NCBI RefSeq assembly: GCF_029873635.1
Contig: NC_080426.1
Coordinates: 51,784,093-51,848,092 of the forward strand
Reading direction: 5' to 3'
Source of the DNA: Malania oleifera
Lineage: Eukaryota > Streptophyta > Magnoliopsida > Santalales > Ximeniaceae
Length of the DNA stretch: 64,000 bases
Shown: positions 23,539 through 35,870 of the stretch, piece after piece
How positions within the stretch are numbered: the stretch's first letter is position 1
Layout of the letters: every line of letters begins with the position of its first letter
The notes under the pieces: model-generated
What the model was told of the DNA's origin: nothing
Seen by the model: the letters and a program-made list of their open reading frames with translations, nothing else
Database searches by the model: none
Made by a program: the position numbers and the translations under genes

Positions 23539-24514
23539 ATCAGCCTCAAATGATGCTCGTTCTCCTCAAAACTCCTTGAATAAACCAGTATATCATTAAT
23601 AAATACAACCACAAACTGGTCCAAATACTGGTGGAACACCTGATTCATCAAATCCATGAATACTACTGGTGCATTAGTCAACCCAAATGGCATCACTAAA
23701 AACTTGTAATGCCCATATCTGGTACATAAAGCGGTCTTCGAAATGTCCTCCGCTCTAACTTTCACCTGATGGTAACCCGACCGCAGGTCAATTTAGTGTA
23801 AACCTGGGTCCCCTGGAACTGATCAAATAAATCATCGATCCCAGGGAGAGGATATTTATTCTTGACTGTCAATTTGTTTATCTCCCTATAATCGATACAC
23901 AACCTTATGGCTCCATCTTTCTTTTTCACGAATAAAATTGGTGCTCCCTAGGGTGACACACTGGGCCTGATAAAACCCTTGTCCAGCAATTCCTGTAGCA
24001 AATCTTTTAATTCTCTCAACTCAATTGGAGCCATACAGTTTGGTGCTTTAGATATTAGCGCGGATCCCTGCAACAGGTCTATAGTAAACTCAATCTCATG
24101 ATCAGGTGGCAAACCAGGTAATTCTTCTAGAAATACATCACGAAACTCTCTCACTACTGGTATGTTAGCTTGTCTCAATTCTTCTTTTGGCAAATATTTT
24201 ATGTATGTGACATACCCCTGGCAACCATCTTGTAGCAGTCTCCTCACCTGAATAGCCGACACCAGTTGTGGTGAGGCATGCACGCGTGAACTCGCAAATC
24301 TAAATTCGGGCTCACCTGAGGGTCTGAAAATCATTTCTTTCTAATGGCAATCAATACTAGTGTGATAAATAGCTAACCAATCCATGCCCAGTATCACATC
24401 AAATCTCTGCATATCCAAGACCACAAGATCAGCTAATAGCACTCTCTCCTAAATACTTACTGAAAAATTTCGAAACACTCTCCTGCACCTTATTATAGAT
24501 CCCATCGACGTACC
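23539..24514 (-). pseudogene. Gypsy protease tail and reverse transcriptase N-terminal part
   Basis: From the right: the protease tail (LGMDWLAIYH, about 24370), the linker, then PIELRELKDLLQELLDKGFI and [20 protein letters not shown]. Around 23640-23700 are [19 protein letters not shown] and the catalytic box, which reads FINDILVYS where FIDD is expected (GAT changed to AAT at about 23600). Stops and at least one frameshift lie between 23765 and 23950. Confidence 0.9.
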
Positions 24515-26730
24515 TGAAATTAGGAATAGCTTCCCAAGAGGGGGGAGGGTGAATTGGCTTTTAAAAATTTCTTTTGACTTCTTTTAAGAATCCTTAACTT
24601 CTTTAAACACTTAACCAATTCTTTAACTTGTTTGTTTAATTTCACCAATCGCACAAGAACTTAGTTCTTTTATCCAATCAATAACACAATTAAACAACCA
24701 ATCAATTAAACATAAACTTCAAACTAAACCATCAATTTATTTGCCAAGTACAAGTTAAACATCAAACAACCAAACCAAGATATAAGGTATTCAGCACTTT
24801 GGTAATATAAGATCTTGAGATTGTTTGTTTGTTTATATAAACCCCGTGATTATAAATTTCTTATGAAGAATGTAATTTAATATTCAACAATCCTTTCACA
24901 AACACAATAAAGCTTTTGTAGTCAGCCCTAGATATAAATTTTAATCAAGCCCTATATATATGGATTTGCTTAATATGATGTTCAATACAACATTTAATCA
25001 CTCTTTCCAAATATTCAAAACTCAAATAAACTTTTAGTTAATTTATCTTTGAGTGTTTAACCAAGAAACGTACTCCCGTATGGTTTCCGCAAGATATGGT
25101 TTCACCAACGTACTCCCTTTCGGTTTCCGCAACCCAAATCAAAATTAATCTTTAAGTTTACTTGATTTCCAAATATGCATAGTATATTTGATTTTTAATT
25201 TAAATCATCCATGCAATTTAAATATGTACTGAGTATAAAGAATAGGGAAAGAGAGAGTGAGACAGAGATTTTTACGAGGTTCGGCTTATACCCAGCCTAC
25301 GTCCTCGCCTTTGGCAAACCACCAAAGGATTCACTAAACCTGTTCCGTTGACGGGTGGAACAAAACCGATTACAACATTCCTTGGTTAAGGCTAGAGCCT
25401 ACCTTCTCCAAACGATATTCTCTCGTTCAGTCACTCCTTACATAGGCTAGAGTCCGCCTCTCTAAGCAATATCCCCTTGCTTAGCCAACGATCCAAACAC
25501 CTTGGAACGTCAATGAACTACAAGAAACACAAGATAAAATCTGCGTACAAGTATACTCTCTCAAAGAACAAGTTAGTACAATTTTAGCACTATATACTTA
25601 AATGTAAAATATCAATAAGAAATAGAATGAAGCTCGAGTGTAGAATTCACCAATATCCTTCTTAGAAGAGGATTAGCAGTAGGAATTCAAAGGAAGAAGG
25701 ATCAGTACTTTAGAATTCTCAGCAAAAGAATTTTTCAATGAGTGAGCAAGAGAACTTAGGAAGAACAAGAGTACTTTCAACTCCTCAAAACAGATTTTTC
25801 AATTCTTAGAATTTTATTTGTTTTGCAAAACCATGTATTTATAGGCTTTCAAACTTGCAAAAGTTTCCTTAAAGAATTTCCCTATTTATTAGAATATTTA
25901 AGGTTCAAACGGTTATAATTTAAAACATTAGAATTTTAAAAATTTGCCCGTTGAACAATTTTTAAATGTCTGATAGCAGTGACCCCGTTTCAGTATTTTG
26001 ACCGTAACTTTTTCTGTATAACTCCAAATTAGGTGTTCTTAGTGTCAAAAGAAAGTTAAGAGAAAATCCTACAACTTACATGTTTACCACTCTTTAAAAT
26101 AATGAGTTTTTGAGAGAGAAAAATTTACCTCAATGCGGCTGTATAAAAACTGACAGCATTTGGGAAAAAAACTCTTTTTGGTGCTCTTTATTCCAAAAAT
26201 GATTCTAACCTTTTTAAAATAATTTTTGACCTTATAAAAATATTATTCAGGTATTTTAAAAAGTATCTAGGTCTAAGAAGTTAACCTAAGAGTTTCAAAA
26301 TATTTCAAATGATATTTTAAACATTAAAGCACTTACATGAGACTTCTAAAATATTAAGATCCTAAGTTTTTGAGTCTTCATGCTTTATCCTCGGATTGAA
26401 TCCATATTTTCTTCAAGCTTCCATATTCTTTAAGCTTTCTTACTTTGCCTTTCTTTGGATCTTTTGACTTTAATATGCCTTGACTTTCAACAACTTATTC
26501 ATGTCCTTATGTTCTTCAACAAGTAATTCATGTCTTGGCTCATTTAAGCTTCATTTGATCCTTGTGAGTACTTTGACCTTGCTTCCATCATATTTGATCC
26601 TTGTGGGCACTTTGACTTTACTTTCACATATATGAACCCTGAAATATCATTACTCACACATACATTAAATTTCACTTGTTTGTTAGCATCAAAACAAGAT
26701 AACAAGATTTTAAGCCTTGTAAGGCCAACA
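24515..26730 (-). repeat. 3' LTR of the gag-only copia element
   Basis: 2216 bp, TGAAATTAGG...GGCCAACA on +. In the first 400 bases it differs from the other LTR by about eight substitutions and one 4-base indel, and it also has a 12-base stretch near 25332 that the other lacks. It has no palindrome array. Confidence 0.92.
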
Positions 26731-27891
26731 ATCTCCCCATTTTTTATGATGACAAATAAGGAGCAAAAATTTGAGTAAACCTTAAAAAAAAAAAAAAAAG
26801 CTCCCCCTTTCAATAAGTTTCATCTTAATAAAATCAATATTAATTTCATCGATCATGGTCATCACTTTCTTTTGGTTTTACAAGCTTTTTCAATCAATAT
26901 TAAATACTTAAATACTTCTTTTGAATAGATATAATGTTCATGCTCAATTATGCCCAATTTTTGCTTCACAACTTCTCCCCCTTTTGACATCAATCAAAAA
27001 GAAAAGAAATGATTTAAATTCAAATACAAATCATTTTGAGCATATCAATAACCATGTATTCCAAACATATGTACACACTCAAGTTTTGTTTTTCAATATA
27101 GCATGTGTAGTGTGTAGCTCACCGCATTTATTCAAGATACCAACTAATATTAATTTGATGGTTTTTATGATACCAATTTAAAATTTAAAAAAAAAAATAA
27201 TTCATGATATCAATTGATTAATGTTTCATGACACTCCCCCTGAATTCAATACATTCAGTTTTGTTATTAATTTTGCTTTTATCATCTCATGTAAAATATT
27301 GAATCATATCACATATCAAATATCAATATCATGCTAAGATCATCAATGTCACATCATGCTCATAGACATAATCATGCTCATGAATAATTTGACTTTGTGA
27401 TACCAAGTAAGCTTTTAGATTTGATATCTATTGAAATTTTTAACATGTGAAGCCAAAAATACTTTATAAATACCAAAGCTTAATATCACATAATGTATAG
27501 TTCATGGATACCAATATAACTACTATTATCTTTCATAGCTCATAGATAATGAGTAGTATGTTTATCCATGTGATTCATTTAAAATCATGCATGTTCAAGA
27601 ATTATCCTTATATCAAAAATTTATACTTAAGCTCAATAATCTCATTCTCAATTTTCAACATAATGAGCCATACTTTTCAAAATAAATCAAGTCAAGTTAA
27701 TTAATACACATGTAGCATATTAATACATCACTTGTAGGCAAGTAAGCACGTAGCATGTAACATCAAGGCGCTTATATAATAAGCTTAAATTTGATATTTT
27801 CTCTATATTTTCTTAAGTTAAGCCTTGTAAAAAGTCATCCAATGATTTTGGCCAACAATGCCATTTTCAAATTTATATATGTGTGAAGTCA
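26731..27891 (-). other. Non-coding 3' internal spacer with multiple polypurine tracts
   Basis: The minus strand starts ATGGGGAGAT next to the LTR (polypurine tract, 26731-26740). G5AG tracts also lie at about 26801, 26976 and 27233. The layout parallels 1-906. No gene is supported. Confidence 0.7.
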
Positions 27892-28194
27892 TTATTTCAT
27901 TTTTGGTACCCATATTTTCTTGGGTCCGGAGGATTTTTCAAGGGAGGTTTCTTTTATTTTCCATACTTGTTTGGTTTTAGCACTTTTCCTCTTAAACAGA
28001 CATTCAAACTTTATATGCCCCTTTTTCTTGCATTGATAGCATATGATGTTTGTGTAAGCATTAGAAGATGTGCAAGTATAGTCTTTGGATTCTTTCAAGA
28101 AATATCCCATGTAAGAATTTTTTTTCTTTTTATTTTCAATTCCATTGAAACCAATGTCTTCTTTATTTAAAGACATTCTTTGTAAGCCAATCAA
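27892..28194 (-). pseudogene. Second zinc-knuckle segment of the SIRE-type gag
   Basis: The open frame has a CCHC knuckle, CYQCKKKGHIKFEC, and ends with SGPKKIWVPK. In SIRE elements that phrase lies just before the protease active site. Here it is followed by a stop and non-coding spacer, so this marks the 5' edge of the missing pol. Confidence 0.75.
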
Positions 28195-28721
28195 TCAAGA
28201 TTTTCTTTTCTTTTAGTGAAGTTATGAATGATCTTATCTTTATCTTCAATTTGACTCTTGAGATTTTCTATCTCTTTCTTGCTATCAACTTTCTTTTGTG
28301 ATTTCTCTAACTCTAGAGATAATTTTCTTATTCTATCTTCTAATTCAAATATATACAATCTTTCTCATATACGGTAGAGGATAGAGATCGAAGGTCTTCT
28401 ATCATTTGTTCATTCTTCATTTCTAGTTTCTCAATTTTCAAGTTGTTTTCTTTTTCAGCAAGATTTTTGGATTCTATTTCTTTCTTTGCTGATTCATACT
28501 TATGTTCTAATTACTTGAGTTTTGAGTCTTTATCTCTTTCAGCATTCTTCAAGAATTCTAACTCTTTCATTAAACTTTCATTCTCATTCTTCAATGAGGT
28601 TTTGTTTATTTGTTTTCATTAGCATCTTATGTACTTTGAATAGATCATTTTGAAGTTCATCATAAGATGACATACCCTCATCACTTGATTCATCACTACA
28701 AGAATTATTTGAAGATTTAGT
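28195..28721 (-). pseudogene. Gag linker, probable coiled-coil, interrupted by stops
   Basis: The minus-strand translation is rich in Lys, Glu, Leu and Asn with heptad-like spacing in more than one frame. Stops separate it from both the gag frame upstream and the second knuckle downstream. Confidence 0.5.
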
Positions 28722-29789
28722 TTAGGAGCTTTCTTTGTTATCCCATGCCATAAAGCACGTGTAAGCAACCTTTTGGTCACTTATTTCATTTTCCGAACTA
28801 CTTGTACTATCCCAAGTAGTGGCTTTCATGGCCTTCTTCTTTTTCTTCTTAGATTCTTTCTTTAGTAGTGGACATTCCGGTTTGATATGTCTAGCTTTGT
28901 TGCAATTGTAACATGTAGGAGCTTTATTCTTTGATTTCTTACTAACTTCTTCTTCTTCTTCATCTGATTCAGATTTTTGAATTATTCTCTTGAATTTATT
29001 TTTCCTTCTTAGTATCCTTGCTAGCTTTTTAGATATAAAGGCTGCTTCATCTTCATCCATCTCTTCACTACTAGAGTTTTCTTGTGAAGTTTTAAAGGCT
29101 ATTTTTGTTTGGACTTTGGTTTTCCCACTCTTTTCATTCATTACCATTTCGTATGTGAGGAGAGAACCCATAAGCTCATCTAAGGATGTATTTTTCAGAT
29201 TTCTACCTTCCATAATAGCAGTAGCTTTTGGTTCCCACATGGAGGGAAGGCCTCGTAGAATTTTTCTTATCATCTCATAAGTAGTGTAAGTTTTTCCTAA
29301 GGCATTTAGGGAATTTATTATATGAGTGAACCTAGTAAACATATTTGTAATTGATTCATCCGGGTTCATCTTAAAGGCTTCATACTCGCTTGTGAGCATA
29401 TCAACCCTATTATCCCTAACATCCGTTGTTCCTTCATAAGTAACTTCTAACTTATCCCATATTTCCTTAACTGATTTACAAGCCATTACTCGATTAAATT
29501 CATTAGCATCTAAAGCACAATATAACGCATTCATAGCACTAGCATTAACTTGTAGTATCTTATAGTCTAGGTCCGTCATATCATTTTTCTCTTTGGGAAC
29601 TTGTTTTCTATCAACTATCTTAGTGGGAATTTGGTCACCTTCCACGACAACTTCCCATGCTTTCCAATTCATAATTTGAAGATATATTTGCATTCTCTTT
29701 TTCCAAAAAGTGTAGTTCAAACCACAAAAGATAGGTGGCCTAATTGAAGATTGTCCTTCTCCAAAGGAAGCTACACCTAAGTTAGCCAT
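28722..29789 (-). CDS. Copia gag polyprotein (355 codons) of the gag-only element
   Basis: An intact frame from an ATG 57 bp downstream of the LTR. Residues 15-60 are the N-terminal gag domain (RPPIFCGLNYTFWKKRM). Residues 60-220 are the UBN2 core (VKEIWDKLEVTYEGT, LTSEYEAFKMNPDESI, ILRGLPSMWEPKATAIMEG). An acidic serine-rich stretch follows, then basic patches. A CCHC knuckle, CYNCNKARHIKPEC, is near residue 297, followed by a lysine run. The product would form the capsid. Its preserved frame contrasts with every other retroelement protein in the window. It may still be translated, but no transcript is shown here. Confidence 0.88.
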   Translation of the reverse strand: MANLGVASFGEGQSSIRPPIFCGLNYTFWKKRMQIYLQIMNWKAWEVVVEGDQIPTKIVDRKQVPKEKNDMTDLDYKILQVNASAMNALYCALDANEFNRVMACKSVKEIWDKLEVTYEGTTDVRDNRVDMLTSEYEAFKMNPDESITNMFTRFTHIINSLNALGKTYTTYEMIRKILRGLPSMWEPKATAIMEGRNLKNTSLDELMGSLLTYEMVMNEKSGKTKVQTKIAFKTSQENSSSEEMDEDEAAFISKKLARILRRKNKFKRIIQKSESDEEEEEVSKKSKNKAPTCYNCNKARHIKPECPLLKKESKKKKKKAMKATTWDSTSSSENEISDQKVAYTCFMAWDNKESS

Positions 29790-29837
29790 TTAGATCTTTT
29801 TATAGCTACTATTTAAGATTTGCTATAACCCCGTTTT

Positions 29838-29845
29838 GATACCAA
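29838..29845 (-). promoter_or_regulatory. Primer-binding site of the gag-only element
   Basis: The minus strand reads TGGTATCA, then AAACGGGG. The first eight bases match the initiator tRNA-Met site and the following bases do not. It begins one base after the 5' LTR. Confidence 0.75.
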
Positions 29846-29846
29846 T

Positions 29847-32046
29847 TGAAATTGGGAATAGCTTCCCAAGAGGGGGGTGAATTGGCTTTTAAAAATTTCT
29901 TTTGACTTCTTTTAAGAATCCTTAACTTCTTTAAACACTTAACCAATTCTTTAACTTGTTTGTTTAATTTCACCAATCGCACAAGAACTTAGTTCTTTTA
30001 TCCAATCAATAATACAATTAAACAACCAATCAATTAAACATAATCTTCAAACTAAACAATCAATTTATTTGCCAAGTACAAGTTAAACATCAAACAACCA
30101 AACCAAGATATAAGGTATTCAGCACTTTGGTACTATAAGATCTTGAGATTGTTTGTTTGTTTATATAAGCCCCGTGATTATGAATTTCTTGTGAAGAATG
30201 TAATTTAATATTCAACAATCCTTTCACAAACACAATAAAGCTTTTGTAGTCAGCCCTAGATATAAATTTTAATCAAGCCCTATATATATGGATTTGCTTA
30301 ATATGATGTTCAATACAACATTTAATCACTCTTTCCAAATATTCAAAACTCAAATAAACTTTTAGTTAATTTATCTTTGAGTGTTTAACTAAGAAACGTA
30401 CTCCCGTATGGTTTCCGCAAGATATGGTTTCACCAACGTACTCCCTTTCGGTTTCCGCAACCTAAATCAAAATTAATCTTTAAGTTTACTTGATTTCCAA
30501 ATATGCGTAATATATTTGATTTTCAATTTAAATCATCCATGCAATTTAAATATGTACTGAAAATAAAGAATAGGGAAAGAGAGAGTGAGACGGAGATTTT
30601 TACGAGGTTCGACTTATACCCAGCCTATGTCCTCGCCTTTGGCAAACCACCAAAGGATTCCGTTGACGGGTGGAACAAAACCGATTACAACATTCCTTGG
30701 TTAAGGCTAGAGCCTACCTTCTCCAAACGATATTCTCTCGTTCGGTCACTCCTTACATAGGCTAGAGTCCGCCTCTCTAAGCAATATCCCCTTGCTTAGC
30801 CAACGATCCAAACACCTTGGAACGTCAATGAACTACAAGAAACACAAGATAAAATCTGCGTACAAGTATACTCTCTCAAAGAACAAGTTAGTACAATTTC
30901 AGCACTATATACTTAAATGTAAAATATCAATAGGAAATAAAATGAAGTTCAAGTGTAGAATTCACCAATATCCTTTTTAGAAGAGGATTAGCAGTAGAAA
31001 TTCAAAGGAAGAAGGATCAGCACTTTAGAATTCTCAGCAAAAGAATTTTTCAATGAGTGAGCAAGAGAACTTAGGAAGAACAAGAGTACTTTCAACTCCT
31101 CAAAACAGATTTTTCAATTCTTAGAATTTTATTTGTTTTGCAAAACCATGTATTTATAAGCTTTCAAACTTGCAAAAGTTTCCTTAAAGAATTTCCCTAT
31201 TTATTAGAATATTTAAGGTTCAAACGGTTATAATTTAAAACATTAGAATTTTAAAAATTTGCCCGTTGAACAATTTTTAAATGTTTGACAGCAGTGACCC
31301 CGTTTCAGTGTTTTGACCATAACTTTTTCTGTATAACTCCAAATTAGGTGTTCTTAGTGTCAAAAGAAAGCTAAGAGAAAATCCTACAACTTTCATGTTT
31401 ACCACTCTTTAAAATAATGAGTTTTTGAGAGAGAGAAATTCACCTCAATGCGACTGCATAAAAACTGACAGCATTTGGGAAAAAAAACTCTTTTTGGTGC
31501 TCTTTATTCCAAAAATGATTCTAACCTTTTTAAAATAATTTTTGACCTTATAAAAATATTATTCAGGTATTTTAAAAAGTATTTAGGTCTAAGAAGTTAA
31601 CCTAAGAGTTTCAAAATATTTCAAATGATATTTTAAACATTAACGCACTTACATAAGACTTATAAAATATTAACATTCTAAGTTCTTGAGTCTTCATGCT
31701 TTATCCTTGGATTGAATTAATCTTTTCTTCAAGCTTCCATATTCTTTAAGCTTTCTTACTTTGTCTTTCTTTGAATCTTTTGACTTTAATATGCCTTGGC
31801 TTTCAACAACTTATTCATGTCCTCATGTTCTTCAACAAGTAATTCATGTCTTGGCTCATTTAAGCTTCATTTGATTCTTGTGAGCTCTTTGACCTTACTT
31901 CCATCATATTTGATCCTTGTGGGTACTTTGACCTTACTTTCACATATATGAACCCTGAAATATCATTACTAACACATACATTAAATTTCACTTGTTTGTT
32001 AGCATCAAAACAAGATAACAAGATTTTAAACCTTGTAAAGCCAACA
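29847..32046 (-). repeat. 5' LTR of the gag-only copia element
   Basis: 2200 bp, TGAAATTGGG...GCCAACA on +. Pairs with 24515-26730. Confidence 0.92.
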
Positions 32047-33275
32047 GTACCCACAAATAATTCTATGTCTAACGGCTGTGTCTCTACTCTAGTCATTTTT
32101 ACATATGTCGCCGATATAAAAGAGTGAGTGAAGCCTGTATCAAACAACACAACAATTTTATATGGTAAAGCAATAATGATACCTGTGACCACGTTTCCAG
32201 CCGTATCAGCGTCTCCTAGTGTCAATGCGTAGACCCTCGCTGGCGCAGTGTTCCTCTGCTGACCACCACGGGGCACCTGATATCCACCTTGAAACGGTCT
32301 GGGAGCCTGTGCATAATTCGATGGCATTTGATACGATCGAGCCATATGACCGGGCCTCCCGCATCGATAACAAACATTTTCCCCCAGTCAACACTCACCA
32401 GGATGTCTCCGCCCACATCTAGGACAAATGGTAGGAAGCTGTCCGCCCTGAAATCCATCGTGCTCTACCATCTATCTCTGGCCTCTGCCAAATCTACCCC
32501 CTCTCCAAAGGCCTCGGCTAGGACTCGCCTAATAACTCAAAGGCGCAGTCCTCTTCCTCTGACTCTGTGTCTCCTTCTCTCTAGGCAAACTTTCCTCTGC
32601 TATAATAGTCCTAACAACCAACTCTGAGAAGTCCTGGATCCTCAGTACTGCCACCTACCTGTAAATATCACGCCTCGAGTTTCTCTCAAACATTCTAACC
32701 TTCTTCGCTTCATCTAGGACAATATAGGGGCATAAACGCGATAGCTCGATAAATCTCGCGGCGTACTACTAGACAGTCAATGACCCCTGGGACAGATTCA
32801 AAAACTCTTGTACTCGAGCATCTCTGACTGAAGCAGGATAGTATCTATCAAAGAACATGTTCCTGAATCGGGCCCAGGTCATCGGCACTGATATCGCCCT
32901 CTACTCCTCTAACAGTCTAGTGGCTGACCACCATCTCTTGGCCTCCGCTGCCAGTCTATATGTAGCATATAAAACTCTCTACTAATTGGTGCAGTGAAGT
33001 ACTGCCAAGATCTACTCTATCTCCTGCACCCAGTTCTCCGCAACTACACAATCAGCCGCTCCAGAAAAAGTCGACGGATTCAATTTCATAAATTTCTTTA
33101 TGGTACATTCTTGAACTAGAGATGAACCTCCCTGCTCTCTAGAGCTCCATCCTATCTCAGCTATAACCTGTTGAGCCACACTACGTAACACAGTATCGGA
33201 ATCTCCGCCTTCTGCGCTAGAAGGTCCAGCTCCATCATCCCCACTGGCGTGAGCGCTACTGCCTCCTAGGTCCAT
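32047..33275 (-). pseudogene. Gypsy gag and protease N-terminal part
   Basis: The start is at 33275 (MDLGGSSAH). The gag core has MKLNPSTFSGAAD and AAEAKRWWSA. Near 32350-32400 a double cysteine cluster (CPRCGRRHPGEC then CYRCGRPGHMARS) forms the nucleocapsid; the final Cys of the second knuckle has become Tyr. The protease active site reads LFDTGFTHSFIS at about 32110-32145. Stops occur near 33010, 32770, 32660, 32530 and 32390. The protease is cut at 32046 by the gag-only copia element and continues at 24514. Confidence 0.9.
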
Positions 33276-33573
33276 CTTGCAACATATAGAACACCGTTTC
33301 CAGAATCCTATTTCCCACACAGATCTAGCTTATTTCCTTTAACTAAAATCTCAAATTTCCCCTTGATCCTATCCCACAATCCAATCCTGCAACCAAAACA
33401 CATGACTCGTCGACAGTTTATTATGATTTTCCTGGAATCGTCACCCCAAGAAAAACACAGAAACAATCATAAAATCCCGTATCCATATTATAGAATAAAA
33501 CCTCAAATTTTTTTCCTATATTCTGATATTGTTTTCCGCTGCACTCTAGAGTCTACAGAACCTAACAACCTAA
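33276..33573 (-). other. Gypsy 5' untranslated leader
   Basis: About 300 bp between the primer-binding site and the gag start. No coding or structural feature recognised. Confidence 0.6.
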
Positions 33574-33585
33574 GCTCTAATACCA
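33574..33585 (-). promoter_or_regulatory. Primer-binding site of the gypsy chromovirus
   Basis: The minus strand reads TGGTATTAGAGC, one mismatch from the initiator tRNA-Met site, three bases after the 5' LTR end. Confidence 0.88.
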
Positions 33586-33610
33586 AAATGTAACATCCTC
33601 AAAATTCTTA

Positions 33611-33644
<34 letters not shown>

Positions 33645-33699
33645 ACATTCATACCTAAGCAACGGAAACACAAATCATATAACCATTTATATATATACT

Positions 33700-35412
33700 T
33701 GTGACGACTTGCTTAATTTTCACATTTTTTATAAATACAATAAAATCAATATCACCAATCTCAGCAGATCATAATCCACTTGAACCCATGGGTACCAGAG
33801 ATACATCAGAAGTACATCACGGAAGCCTATGCAGCAAGAAACATAAATCACAAACACCTCATTATATCATACATCACAATACCAGAGTTACTACAATCAC
33901 TGTATATATATGTACACAATACACAACCCAAAAGATATATAGGGTCATCCCACAAAATACATCTGACCCTATCAAAACACTTACCCTTCTGGAAGGGCAG
34001 ACCAACCGTACTAGATCAGCAGGGCTTTACCCGCTCTTCTATTAGGGGCTCCTAAAATATTTATAAAATTTTGCAGTGAGACACCTCTTAGTAAGGGAAA
34101 TAAACTAATACTAGTGTGTGGCAACATGAGTATTTCGTGTTATACATATACCACACAGAACATATTCAGTAACTGTTTTGTCAAATCTGGGAAAACATAT
34201 ATATCATCAAAACATGGCAGAACATACTGCATTTTCATAAACATATCTCATCTCGTATAATAACAATACAAAAACATTCCTGGTTGGTTAGCTGGTTGTT
34301 GTCATGTATTACCCCCACATGACTGGGTTGTGTGGCCCGAAGGTGGGACCTGACAATGGTTGGCCGACCACTACCAAGTCAAAAGTACAGTCTGTAAGTA
34401 TGATGGGTCTACCAGACCTGGTCCGTACACTAGGGGCGCTCACACACTTCTTATAAATCACGTCGACCATCCAATCTCACACCACTCCATACAGCGGCGT
34501 TAACACAAATATCATGATCATGAAGACCATGGACACATAGCAACGGTACCGTGCAAGTGCTAGCCTAGACCAAGCCAACCAAGTTCTGATATCATATAAC
34601 ATATACTGAAACTATGATACATGGATATTTCATATCATTAATTATCAAATCAATCATATCATTTTGCATATATACATATATCATGAAAATCATCGGCCCG
34701 TACGCTAGCAAATCATAGCACAGCCCGTACGCTGGCAAATCACATTCATAGCACGACCTGTACGTCGGAAAAATATATCCATAGCTCAGCCCGTATGCTG
34801 GCAAATCATACACATAGCATGGCCCGAACGCCGGCAAAACATATAAAAATCTCGGCCCATACGCCGATTTTCCATTATAAAAATTCGTATTATTAACACA
34901 TTCATAGAAACAGTATTTCAAAACAATTTCTACTCATGCTACACTAATAGGTTTTCCACACATTCAACATACCATCATTTTCAACGGTTTTTTTGTCAAA
35001 TATAAATCATATATATGAACATATTTACTTTCCTGAAATGAAATGCTATATATACATACATTTCTAAAAAATAACTAGCTTAGTTTATTCCTTTACCTGA
35101 TTCCTGAAAAGCCTCTAAGAAAATCTATCCCGCGCCCGCAGGGTTCCCTACTCAACACCCTGAAAACAACATTCCCAAGAACTAAAGTTCAGTATTTCTA
35201 CGCATATAACATTTTCTACAACTGTAAAAAATCCAAATATTGAGTAGAAACTCTTACCCTAGATTTGGGATGACTTCCACTTTAACCCCACCGACGATCC
35301 GCTCTGGCAGACTTGTAGAGAACTTTCCCAGGAGCGTCGTGGTGGCTTCAAATCCTCAAACCGGCGAAAATTCAGCTCGAAATCGAAGAGAGAATGGGGA
35401 AGGGTCGTAGGA

Positions 35413-35459
<47 letters not shown>

Positions 35460-35870
35460 GAGAGAAAGAGGGTTTCTGCGCTTAATTTCTATCAAAAATC
35501 CGAGTTCTTCACTATTTATAGGGCTGGATTCGTCGACGAGCCACGTCATCTCGTCGACGAGTCCTTTAATAATTCCGTTGACGAAACCCACTCCTCGTCA
35601 ATGAAATTCAGACTGTCCAAAACCTCTCTCGGTATTTCCTCGTTGACGAATCTTGCCTTCGTCGACGAGGTCCTCTTATACCCTCGTCGACGAATCCCCT
35701 ATGTTCGTCGATGAGGCCCTAATAATTTCCTATGGTTATTCTTTTCAAAATGCAATGTCGTCGACGAACGCTTCACGTTCGACGACAAAGTCGACTGCCT
35801 CCTTTTGTTTTCGATTTCTATTTCCTTTTCTTTTTATTATTTAAATACCATTACTCTTCGGGTCGTTACA
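33700..35870 (-). mobile_element. Solo LTR nested in the gypsy 5' LTR
   Basis: 2171 bp, TGTGACGACT...GTCGTTACA on +, with perfect ATACT target duplication (33695-33699 and 35871-35875). Minus-strand TATA at 35513-35520, a GA run at 35408-35466, a palindrome array at 35528-35800, and a degenerate tandem repeat at 34690-34870. It is related in layout to the host LTR but is a different family. Confidence 0.93.
34690..34870. repeat. Degenerate 35-40 bp tandem repeat within the solo LTR
   Basis: Five or so units with the core GCCCGTACGCTGGCAAA followed by CATA-rich spacers. Confidence 0.75.

Larger units (their letters stand above)
24515..32046 (-). mobile_element. Gag-only (non-autonomous) SIRE-type Ty1/copia element
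   Basis: A clean insertion with perfect GTACC target duplication (24510-24514 and 32047-32051) inside the gypsy element. The LTRs, 24515-26730 and 29847-32046, are about 2.2 kb each and near-identical. The internal region (26731-29846, 3.1 kb) carries a primer-binding site, a gag frame and a polypurine tract, but no protease, integrase or reverse transcriptase. It is the youngest large insertion seen here, and its replication would need enzymes from a relative. Confidence 0.93.

Noticed and set aside
21432-23543. Reading the solo LTR in the reverse transcriptase as two elements because the target duplication is imperfect
   Set aside because: The pol reading frame resumes exactly across the insertion and the ends are TGT...ACA, so one insertion with a decayed duplication is simpler.
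28990-29280. 96-codon plus-strand frame
   Set aside because: Antisense shadow of the intact copia gag.
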